This document shows positions 51,366 to 58,879 of a stretch of 64,000 nt of DNA, piece by piece. This stretch comes from Klebsiella pneumoniae (GTDB taxonomy: Bacteria > Myxococcota_A > UBA796 > SXON01). Positions within the stretch are counted from its first letter, which is position 1. Every line of letters begins with the position of its first letter. Made by a program: the position numbers and the translations under genes. The DNA is taken from the NCBI GenBank assembly GCA_945862325.1, contig CAMAXZ010000008.1, forward strand, positions 1 through 64,000, in the 5' to 3' direction. The notes under the pieces were generated by a model. That model saw only the letters and a program-made list of their open reading frames with translations. It ran no database searches and was not told the DNA's origin.

Positions 51366-53636
51366 ATGCTTCTCGCACTGTTCGTGCCCACCGCCCTCGC
51401 CGGCCTGCTGATCAACGAGGTCGTCTACCGCACGTCGGGGACGGACGCCGGGAACGAGTGGATCGAGCTGTGCAACAACGGCTCGTCCACGGTCGATCTC
51501 ACGGGCTACGAGCTCCAGGTCGCCACCAGCGCGTCGTGGAGCGAGGCCTACACCTTCGCGAGCGGCACCCTCGCTCCCGGGGCGTACCTCGTGATCGGCG
51601 GAGGCTCGTCCACCCACGCGGGCACGTTCTCCCCCGAGCTCGGCAACGTGTCGTCGGACACCGACGGCGTCCGCCTCGTCGACACCTCCGACGCCACGGT
51701 CGACACCCTCCTGTACGGCACCCCGAACAGCGACGGGCTGACCGACGACGACGGGCGCACCGACCGTCTGGGCCCGTCGGGCACCGACGACCAGTCCGTC
51801 GCCCGCGCCACGGACTGCGTCGACACCGACGACGCTTCGGCCGACTTCGTGATCGCCACGACCCCCACGCGCGGGGCCACCAACGGCGGCTCGAGCAGCG
51901 GCGACGAGGTAGATTGCACAGGTTCGTCGTCGATCGTCATCAACGAGTTGATGGCCGACCCGGACGGCACCGACAGCGCCACGACCGAGTGGGTCGAGCT
52001 CGCGAACACCGGCGGCGCGACGGTGGATCTGAGCGGGTGGACGTTCGAGTGGGCCAAGTCGAGCTGGACGGGCACCTACACCCTTCCGGACGGGACGACC
52101 CTCGCGGCCGGCGGCTACCTGCTGCTGGGCGCCGGCGGGCTCGCCGTGTCCGGCCTCGACCTCGGCAACGCGGGCAGCAGCGCCGACGGCGTGCGGGTGC
52201 GCTGCGAGAGCGCGACGGTCGACACCGTCATCTACGGCACGACGAACAGCGACGGCCTCGAGGACGACGCGGGCGTCGCGACGAGCCTCGCGCCGAAGCC
52301 GAGCTCGGGCAAGTCGCTCGCGCGCGTCCCGGACGGCGTCGACACCGACCGCTCGGGGGACGACTTCGAGAGCAGCGACAGCCCCACGCCCGGCGCCGAG
52401 AACGAGAGCGGCGGCGGCGACACCGACACCGACTCCGGCGGCTCGGGAGACTGCGACGGCGGCTTCACCATCAACGAGTTCGCGCACCACACCGGCGCCG
52501 AGTTCGTCGAGATCCTCAACACCAGCGGTGGCGATCAGTCCCTCGCGGGCCTCACGATCCAGTGGGGCACGAGCTCCTACCGCGACGGCGTGGAGCTCCC
52601 GGACGTCACCCTCGGCGCGGGTGAGTTCTTCCTCGTGGCGACGGCCATCGCGGACGCCGACCTCGTGCTCGACCTCGGCGACATGCCGAACGCCACGTCC
52701 AACGCCGATGGGCTCCGGCTCGCCTGCGGGGACGACGTGCTCGACACGGTCATCTACGCGGGGGAGGGCGCCGCCAACGAGGACGGCTGGACCAACGACG
52801 ACGGCTCGGAGGCGACGACGTTCGCCCCGCGCCCCGGCACCGGCAAGTCCTCCGCCCGTCGGACGGACGGCGTCGACACCGACGACTGCGGGGCGGACTT
52901 CGCCGAGGCCGAGCCGACGCCCGGCGCCCCGAACCCAGCGCCGCCAGTGTGCGACACCTCGGGCATCGCGACGGTGAAGGTCAACGAGCTCCTCTACAAC
53001 CCCGACAGCACCGACACCGACAACGAGTGGGTCGAGATCGTCAACGCGGGCAGCGCCGCCGTGCGCCTCGACGCGTGGACGATCGAGACCGCCACCTCCG
53101 AATGGGCCGCCGACTTCAGCTTCCCGTCCGGCGTCGAGCTCGCCCCCGGGGCCTTCCTCGTCGTGGGCGGCCCGAACGTGTCGGAGGCCGACTACGAGTC
53201 GGACGATCTTTCGCTCGGCAACGGCACCCGCGCCGACGGCGTGCGCATCGTCGCCTGCGACGGGACCGTGGTCGACTCGGTCCTCTACGGCGAGGACCTC
53301 GACGATCCGATCACCGGCGACGGGGGCAGCACCGAGGTCGTCCCGGACGTCGACGAGGCCCAGACGATCGGTCGTTTTCCCGATGGCAGCGACACCGACG
53401 CGGCGGCCGACTGGATCATCTACTCCGACCCGACGCCGGGCGAGCCGAACACCGACCCGGACGACGACGACGACGGCGGCGACAAGGGTGCCGGGGGCGA
53501 CGTGCCCGGCTGCGGCGGCGCGCCCACCGATGGCGCCCGGCCCGATGGCGGCTGCGCCACGGCGATGCCCCTCGGAGGCCTCGAGGTGCTCGCGGCCGCG
53601 ATCGCCCTCGCGCGCCGTCGGCGCCCGCGCGCCTGA
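51366..53636 (+). CDS. Secreted protein with four lamin-tail domains and C-terminal sorting tail
   Basis: 756 residues. Signal peptide MLLALFVPTALAG. Four lamin tail domains begin near residues 14, 190, 368 and 537, each with INE(L/V/F), EW(I/V)E(L/I)xN, LxGW or LTGY and a LAPGxYLVIGG-type end; spacers are Asp/Thr/Ser/Gly-rich. The end has GCGGAPTDGARPDGGCATAM, then LGGLEVLAAAIALA and RRRRPRA, the layout of MYXO-CTERM-like tails that anchor proteins at the surface. Lamin tail domains bind proteins or DNA; here an adhesive or nuclease-partner role is possible. No nuclease domain is attached. MurB starts at the very next base. Confidence 0.9.
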   Translation: MLLALFVPTALAGLLINEVVYRTSGTDAGNEWIELCNNGSSTVDLTGYELQVATSASWSEAYTFASGTLAPGAYLVIGGGSSTHAGTFSPELGNVSSDTDGVRLVDTSDATVDTLLYGTPNSDGLTDDDGRTDRLGPSGTDDQSVARATDCVDTDDASADFVIATTPTRGATNGGSSSGDEVDCTGSSSIVINELMADPDGTDSATTEWVELANTGGATVDLSGWTFEWAKSSWTGTYTLPDGTTLAAGGYLLLGAGGLAVSGLDLGNAGSSADGVRVRCESATVDTVIYGTTNSDGLEDDAGVATSLAPKPSSGKSLARVPDGVDTDRSGDDFESSDSPTPGAENESGGGDTDTDSGGSGDCDGGFTINEFAHHTGAEFVEILNTSGGDQSLAGLTIQWGTSSYRDGVELPDVTLGAGEFFLVATAIADADLVLDLGDMPNATSNADGLRLACGDDVLDTVIYAGEGAANEDGWTNDDGSEATTFAPRPGTGKSSARRTDGVDTDDCGADFAEAEPTPGAPNPAPPVCDTSGIATVKVNELLYNPDSTDTDNEWVEIVNAGSAAVRLDAWTIETATSEWAADFSFPSGVELAPGAFLVVGGPNVSEADYESDDLSLGNGTRADGVRIVACDGTVVDSVLYGEDLDDPITGDGGSTEVVPDVDEAQTIGRFPDGSDTDAAADWIIYSDPTPGEPNTDPDDDDDGGDKGAGGDVPGCGGAPTDGARPDGGCATAMPLGGLEVLAAAIALARRRRPRA

Positions 53637-54560
53637 GTGCCGACGCTCCGGGACGAGCCCCTCGCGCGACACGGCCACTGGCGTGTCGGCGGGCCGGTCG
53701 ATCAGCTGGTGATCGCCGACGAACCAGACGAGCTGCTCGACGCGCATCGTGAGGCGCGCGCGCACGGACGCGGGTTTGGCGTGCTCGGCAACGGCAGCAA
53801 CCTCCTCGCGCCGGACGTTGGGGTGCGCGGCACCCTCGTGCGCCTCGGCGCGGGCTTCCGCGCATCGGACGTGGTCTCCGACGACGGCGAGCGCGTTGTC
53901 CTCCGGGTAGGCGCGGGGTTGCCGAACGCCGCGCTCCTCGCGCGCCTCGGCCGCTCGGGGCTCGGCGGCGCCGGGTCGCTCGCGGGGGTGCCGGGCACGG
54001 TCGGCGGCGCGGTGGCGATGAACGCCGGCACGGCGCTCGGCGAGATCGCGTCGTGCCTGGTCGAGGTCGAGGGCATCGACGCGGAGGGCGCCGCTCGGGT
54101 GATCCCGCGGGCGGCGCTCCCGATGGTGTACCGCGACGGCGGCCTGCCGGCGGGCTTCGTCGTCACGGCGGTGCGCCTCGCCGTGTCTCGCGAAGGCTAC
54201 GCGGAGGAGGCGGCGCGGGTGTCGGCGCACCTGGCCCGGCGGAAGGCCACGCAGCCGCTCGACCTCCCGAGCTGCGGCTCGACCTTCCGCAACCCGCCGG
54301 GCGACGCCGCGGGCCGGCTGATCGAGGCGGCCGGCTTGAAGGGCCACACCGTGGGCGCCGCGCAGATCAGCCCAAAGCACGCCAACTTCATCGTGAACCT
54401 GGGAGGGGCGAGCGCCGCCGACGTGATGGGCTGCATCCACGTGGCGTGGCACGGGGTGCGCGCCGCGTTCGGGGTGACCCTCGAGCCCGAGGTGCACGTC
54501 ATCGGCGAGTGGGCGCCTGGGGTGTGGCCGCTCAGGCCAACAGGCCGCGACCCCGGGTAG
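53637..54560 (+). CDS. murB: UDP-N-acetylenolpyruvoylglucosamine reductase MurB
   Basis: 307 residues, starting GTG directly after the upstream stop. FAD-binding segments are VLGNGSNLLAPDVGVRG and GVPGTVGGAVAMNAGT. Active-site residues are Arg in MVYRDG, Ser in CGSTFRNPPGD and Glu in LEPEVHVIGEW. AAGLKGHTVGAAQISPKHAN is the type II MurB core. It makes UDP-N-acetylmuramate for peptidoglycan. It is away from the usual division/cell-wall cluster. The end overlaps the convergent HelD-like gene by 29 bases. Confidence 0.96.
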   Translation: MPTLRDEPLARHGHWRVGGPVDQLVIADEPDELLDAHREARAHGRGFGVLGNGSNLLAPDVGVRGTLVRLGAGFRASDVVSDDGERVVLRVGAGLPNAALLARLGRSGLGGAGSLAGVPGTVGGAVAMNAGTALGEIASCLVEVEGIDAEGAARVIPRAALPMVYRDGGLPAGFVVTAVRLAVSREGYAEEAARVSAHLARRKATQPLDLPSCGSTFRNPPGDAAGRLIEAAGLKGHTVGAAQISPKHANFIVNLGGASAADVMGCIHVAWHGVRAAFGVTLEPEVHVIGEWAPGVWPLRPTGRDPG

Positions 54561-56568
54561 CGGCCACCCACAGGCGATCCGCGGCCCGCGTGATGGCGAC
54601 ATGGAGGAGGTGGCGGTCCGGGGCGCCGAACTCCGCGGGCTCCACGAGCAGCACGCCGTCGAACTCGAGCCCCTTGACCTGATGCACGTTGCTCACGACG
54701 ACGCCGGGCTGGAACGAGAAGTCGGAGCGCGCGGCGCGGCGCACCCCGCTCAGGCCCGCCGCGGTGAAGCGGCGGGCCCAGGCGTCCGCGGTGGATTTTC
54801 CCTTGGCGAGGACCGCCACGAGCGCGTTCGGGCGCTCGGCCCGGAAGCGGCGCACCGCCTCCACGGCCGCCTCGGCGCCGGCGTCACCTTCGAACCACTC
54901 CACCGGCTCGCCGTCGCGGGCCGCCACCACCGCCGGGTCGGCCCCGCCGGCGTGCTCGAGCGCGGCGAGCGCGAGGGTCATGATCGGGCGGGTGGAACGA
55001 TGACCGACCGCGAGGGCGTCGAGGCGCACCTCGACCTGACCCGTGAGGCGGTTCAACAGCTGCTCGAAGCCTTCGAACTGGGCGTCCGCGAGGATCTTCT
55101 GCGCGGGGTCGCCGGCGATGGTCACCGCGCGGCCGGAGTCGGCGGCGTCCACCAGCGCCTCGATCTCGACGGTGGAGAGGTCCTGGGCCTCGTCGATGAC
55201 GACGTGGCTGTAGGCGCCGGCCCAGGGGCAGGGCAGCTCCGGGTCCGCCTGACGCTTGAGCTGGCCGAGCCGCAAGAGCAGCGCGGCGTCCTCCCACTCC
55301 AGGGCGCCATCGGCCTTGCACCGGGCCTGGTTTCGCACCGCCGCCGCGAGCGCGGGGTGGAGCGACGGCGGGAGGATGCCGCGGCAGTGGGCCTCGTCGT
55401 CGAAGATCGCGTGGAGATCGCGCACGTGGTCGGCCAGCCGCGCGCGGAGCTTCGGCCACCACGCGCCGCCACGCGGCCGGGCGGTCGCGATCCGCGCCCA
55501 GCTGGAGCGCGCCGCGGCGTCGAAAGCGGCGCGGTCGGCCTCGGGGAGCTGTTCCCTGACCCACGCGGCGCTGCGTTCGCCGAGGCGCTCGACCACGCTC
55601 GCGAGGAGCGCGCCCATCGCGGGGTGCCGCTTGAGCCGCGCCACCGCCGGGCTCCCGGCCGCGCGCAGCTCGAGGTTCACCCCGGACCCGCGCAACATCC
55701 GCAGCGCCCAGCCGTGGAAGGTCTCCACCGCCACACCCTTGATGCCGAGGTCCGGCAGCACCCGCGAGATGTACGTCTGCAGTGCCTTGTTGAACATCAC
55801 CACCATCATCCGCTCCGGCCGGAAGCGCGCCGGGTCCTGGAAGTGGAGGTACGCGATGCGGTGGAGCGCCACCGTGGTCTTCCCCGAGCCGGCCCGGCCG
55901 CGGAGCAAGACCACGCCGGCGTCGGCGCGGGTGATCACCTGGAACTGCTCGCGCGTGATGAGGGAGACGATGTCGGGGAGGCGGTGGTCGTCGCTCTCGG
56001 CGCGCGCCTTGCCGGGGGTCGCCCAGGCGCCGTCCGGGCGGAGGCGGAGGTGGGTGTCGTGGCTCTGCACCTCCGCCAGCACGCCGTCGCGGATGTCCAG
56101 GCGACGGCGCACGGAGAGGGTGCCCTCGCGGACGCGGTCGCCGATCGTCTCTTCGTAGTCGTCGCCCTCTTCGTAGGCGTAGTAGAGCTGGCTGATCGGG
56201 GCGTCGCGCCAGTCGCAGATGTGGAGGCCGCGCTCCACCGACGCCACCTTCCCGATCAGCACCTCCTGTTGCCGCGCGCCCTCGTCGAGGACCATGCGGC
56301 CGAAGTACGGGGTGCCCGTCGGGATGTCGCGGGTGCGGCGGGCGGTCCGATGCGCCTCGAGCGCCCGCCCGGCCTCCTCCAGCGACGCCTCGAACGCCTC
56401 CCGTTGAGCGATGTCGCCGCGGGCGTCGGTCCATTGGCGGTGGGCCTCCCGCGCCCGCGCCGTGAGCTCCGCCTCGCGCGTGCCCTCCGCGCTCTGCAGC
56501 TCGCGCAGGCGGGGCAGCACGCGCGCGAGGACGGCGGCCTCTTCAGCGGCGAGCGGCGGGGTCGACAT
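54532..56568 (-). CDS. HelD/HelR-like superfamily 1 helicase
   Basis: 678 residues. A long N-terminal helical hairpin (about 1-75) is followed by GTPYFGRMVLDE and QLYYAYEEGDDYEE, both typical of HelD-type factors. Walker A is GRAGSGKTTVALHR, Walker B is VVIDEAQDL, motif III is TIAGDPAQKI, and SNVHQVKGLEFDGVLLVEP with LLHVAITRAADRLWV are motifs V and VI. HelD proteins release stalled RNA polymerase, some protecting against rifamycins; a UvrD-like DNA repair role is the alternative. TACACC lies 6 bases before the ATG. Confidence 0.9.
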   Translation of the reverse strand: MSTPPLAAEEAAVLARVLPRLRELQSAEGTREAELTARAREAHRQWTDARGDIAQREAFEASLEEAGRALEAHRTARRTRDIPTGTPYFGRMVLDEGARQQEVLIGKVASVERGLHICDWRDAPISQLYYAYEEGDDYEETIGDRVREGTLSVRRRLDIRDGVLAEVQSHDTHLRLRPDGAWATPGKARAESDDHRLPDIVSLITREQFQVITRADAGVVLLRGRAGSGKTTVALHRIAYLHFQDPARFRPERMMVVMFNKALQTYISRVLPDLGIKGVAVETFHGWALRMLRGSGVNLELRAAGSPAVARLKRHPAMGALLASVVERLGERSAAWVREQLPEADRAAFDAAARSSWARIATARPRGGAWWPKLRARLADHVRDLHAIFDDEAHCRGILPPSLHPALAAAVRNQARCKADGALEWEDAALLLRLGQLKRQADPELPCPWAGAYSHVVIDEAQDLSTVEIEALVDAADSGRAVTIAGDPAQKILADAQFEGFEQLLNRLTGQVEVRLDALAVGHRSTRPIMTLALAALEHAGGADPAVVAARDGEPVEWFEGDAGAEAAVEAVRRFRAERPNALVAVLAKGKSTADAWARRFTAAGLSGVRRAARSDFSFQPGVVVSNVHQVKGLEFDGVLLVEPAEFGAPDRHLLHVAITRAADRLWVAATRGRGLLA

Positions 56569-56660
56569 CCGCGCGGTGTATCGTGTTGCCCCGGCCTCCC
56601 GCCCCGCGCGCCGCGGGGCCCCGATGAGAGACCGCCGTGAGATGCGGTGTCGAACGCCCG

Positions 56661-56670
56661 ACCGTACGGT
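56661..56670. promoter_or_regulatory. Perfect 10-bp palindrome upstream of a lipoprotein gene
   Basis: ACCGTACGGT lies 27 bases before the ATG at 56698, in the divergent gap with the helicase gene. It could be an operator; there is no other support. Confidence 0.25.
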
Positions 56671-56697
56671 GAGGCCCTACCAAACGGAGCTCGACCG

Positions 56698-57966
56698 ATG
56701 CTGCGCGCCACCCCGACCTCTCTGCTCCTCCTCGCGTTGCTCGTGTCCACGGGTTGCGACGTCGGTACGCCGGACGCCGACAAGGACGCCGATGCGGACA
56801 CGGACACCGACACCGACACCGACACGGACACGGACACCGACACCGACACGGACACGGACACCGATACGGACACCGATACGGACACCGACGCCTGCACGTC
56901 GCTGACCCTCACCGCCTTCGACGAGGCTGACGCGGATCAGGACGGCGTGTACGAGTCCGGCGCCCGCTGGACCTACACCTACGACAGCAACCGCGCCCAG
57001 ACCTCCGCCGTGTACGACTCCAACAACGACGGCGTGGCGAACTACCGCATCGACACGACCCGAACGCCCACCGGCCTCCCCGTGACCGAGGCGCGGGACT
57101 ACGACGCCGACGGTACGCTCGAGTGGCTCGGCACGTACACCCACCGCGCGGACGACACCCTCGAGGGCCTCGTCGCGGACCTCGACGACGACGACAATGG
57201 TGTGGTGGATCAGCGCATCACCACCGCGTACGACGAGAACGGCTACCGCGCGCGTGAGGAGATCGACACCGACGCCGACGGCATCGCCGACACGGTGCAC
57301 ACGTACGACTACGACGAAGACGGCAACTGGCTCGCCTACACCTACGACGCCGAAGGTGACGGCGTGGTGGACCTCGAGGCCAGCTACACCTACAACGACG
57401 CCGGCCAGGTCACGTGGTCCCACAACACCCAGGGCTCATACTCCTGGCTGACCTACGACGCGAACGGCTGCCTCACGGAGCACCGCTACGACTCGTTTGG
57501 CGATGGCACGATCGACATCGTGTGGACGTACGTGTGTGACAGCGAAGGGCGCACTCTGCTCGACGAGATGGACTACGGAAACGACGGCAGCATCAATTGG
57601 CGCAAGTCGTGGGTGTACGACGGCGACGGAAACATTCTGCAGTTCGAGTACGAAGACCGTCAGCCGGACGCCGTGACCGGCGTGCCCAACTACCGCGAGA
57701 CCTACACCTACAGCGCCGAAGGTTCGACGCTCACACACGAGCGTGACGACGACGTCAACGGCTCCGTGGACCAGTGGACCACCTACGCGTACGACGCGAA
57801 CAACTTCCTCGCGCGAATGGAGGGCGGCGGCGAAGCCGAGTGGGCCGGCAAGTACGTGTACACCCTCACGAACGACGCCAACGGCTACGCGCTCACGGCC
57901 CTCTGGGACGAGCCGGCCGGCGGCGCCGATCTCCGCGGCACCTACACCTACACGGCGTGCGAGTAG
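56698..57966 (+). CDS. Lipoprotein with Asp-Thr spacer and YD/EF-hand-like repeats
   Basis: 422 residues. Lipobox Cys20 (LALLVSTGC) followed by a 40-residue spacer made almost only of Asp and Thr. The rest is about 11 repeats of roughly 30 residues with aromatic strands (TYTYDSN, TYTHRAD, TYNDAGQ) alternating with acidic loops (DSNNDGVANY, DTDADGIADT), resembling RHS/YD repeats combined with calcium loops. It is probably a rigid calcium-binding surface protein; no enzyme motif is visible. GGAG precedes the ATG by 8 bases. Confidence 0.88.
   Translation: MLRATPTSLLLLALLVSTGCDVGTPDADKDADADTDTDTDTDTDTDTDTDTDTDTDTDTDTDTDACTSLTLTAFDEADADQDGVYESGARWTYTYDSNRAQTSAVYDSNNDGVANYRIDTTRTPTGLPVTEARDYDADGTLEWLGTYTHRADDTLEGLVADLDDDDNGVVDQRITTAYDENGYRAREEIDTDADGIADTVHTYDYDEDGNWLAYTYDAEGDGVVDLEASYTYNDAGQVTWSHNTQGSYSWLTYDANGCLTEHRYDSFGDGTIDIVWTYVCDSEGRTLLDEMDYGNDGSINWRKSWVYDGDGNILQFEYEDRQPDAVTGVPNYRETYTYSAEGSTLTHERDDDVNGSVDQWTTYAYDANNFLARMEGGGEAEWAGKYVYTLTNDANGYALTALWDEPAGGADLRGTYTYTACE
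56797..56889 (+). repeat. 6-bp/12-bp coding microsatellite (Asp-Thr spacer)
   Basis: GACACC, GACACG and GATACG hexamers alternate for about 15 units and encode the (DT)n spacer. Blocks of 18-24 bases repeat exactly, a sign of recent slippage. Confidence 0.9.
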
Positions 57967-58035
57967 CGGCGGGCCAGGACGCCGGCGCATCGCGCATCGT
58001 CATCGAACCTTGAACGCGGGCGCGGGCCGGCGGTC

Positions 58036-58041
58036 TACACT
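58036..58041 (+). promoter_or_regulatory. Candidate -10 of the RCC1 lipoprotein gene
   Basis: TACACT (TAnnnT) is followed by exactly 6 bases and the ATG at 58048, so the mRNA would be leaderless. Confidence 0.4.
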
Positions 58042-58047
58042 GCCGGC

Positions 58048-58859
58048 ATGGTCCTCCTCGCGCTCGCCCTCAGCTGTCCACCGACGGCGCCGCGGTCTGC
58101 GGCGTCCGCGCGGACGGCGGGCTCCGCTGTTGGGGGCTCGACACCTACGCGCAAGTGTCCGGCGCGCCGACAGAGGGCCCGTTCCTCGACGTGTCCGTGG
58201 GCGTGGATTCGTGCGCGGTGCGCGCCGACGGCACCCTCGCGTGTTGGGGGATGAACCTCACCCGCATCCTCGACGAGGTCCCCGCCGGTGCGTTCGTGTC
58301 GGTCGCGGTGGGCTCCGGCTTCGCGTGCGCGCTCGACGCCGCGGGCGCGCCGACCTGTTGGGGCCCGTTCGACGGACGCGGCGGCACCCTCGCGCCCCGT
58401 CTGTCGCGGATCGCCGTCGGCTGGCACCTCGTGTGTGGCCTCGACGTCGACGGGGCCCTGACCTGCGACGGTTCGTTCAACGACTGCCGCCAGGACCACA
58501 CCCCGCTCGACGGGGTCTACGCGGAGGTGATCGCGCCCACCGGCCACGGCTGCGTGACGGATCTCGCGGGGGTGGTCGTGTGTTTCAACGCCCGCTGGTC
58601 CGACGAGGACTACGAGCTCCCCGGATCCGGCTTTCATCACCTGACCGCCGGTCAGGGCCACACGTGCGCGCTCGACCCCGCCGGCGAGGTCGCGTGTGTC
58701 GGCCCCTCCGGGGTGGAGGAGGCCCTCGCCGGCATGCCGCCGGGCCCCTGGGCGGACCTCACCGCCGGCGGGCACACCCTGTGTGGGATCCGCGCCGACC
58801 GGACCGCGGCGTGTTGGGGCGCCGTCGGGTACGGGCAGGACGCGGTGCCGACCGACTGA
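58048..58859 (+). pseudogene. RCC1-repeat lipoprotein, frameshifted after the signal peptide
   Basis: The ATG gives MVLLALALSC, a compact lipoprotein signal, but the frame then becomes Pro/Ala/Arg-rich without meaning. From about 58077 a second frame reads STDGAAVCGVRADGGLRCWG and continues to 58859. That frame holds seven repeats of the form C-A-L-D-x-x-G-x-x-x-C-W-G, seven being the blade number of an RCC1 propeller; the first repeat is lost if translation starts at the GTG at 58155. A one-base change near 58074-58080 therefore separates the signal from the propeller. It is either a real inactivation, a sequencing error, or a slippage site. Intact, it would be a surface lipoprotein of unknown role. 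Confidence 0.8.
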
Positions 58860-58879
58860 CGGCCGCGACCCGCGTCGCC

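Noticed and set aside
49731..54602. 1623-codon minus-strand open frame across the lamin-tail and MurB genes
   Set aside because: It is antisense to recognised proteins, has His/Arg/Val/Gly-biased composition and no motif.
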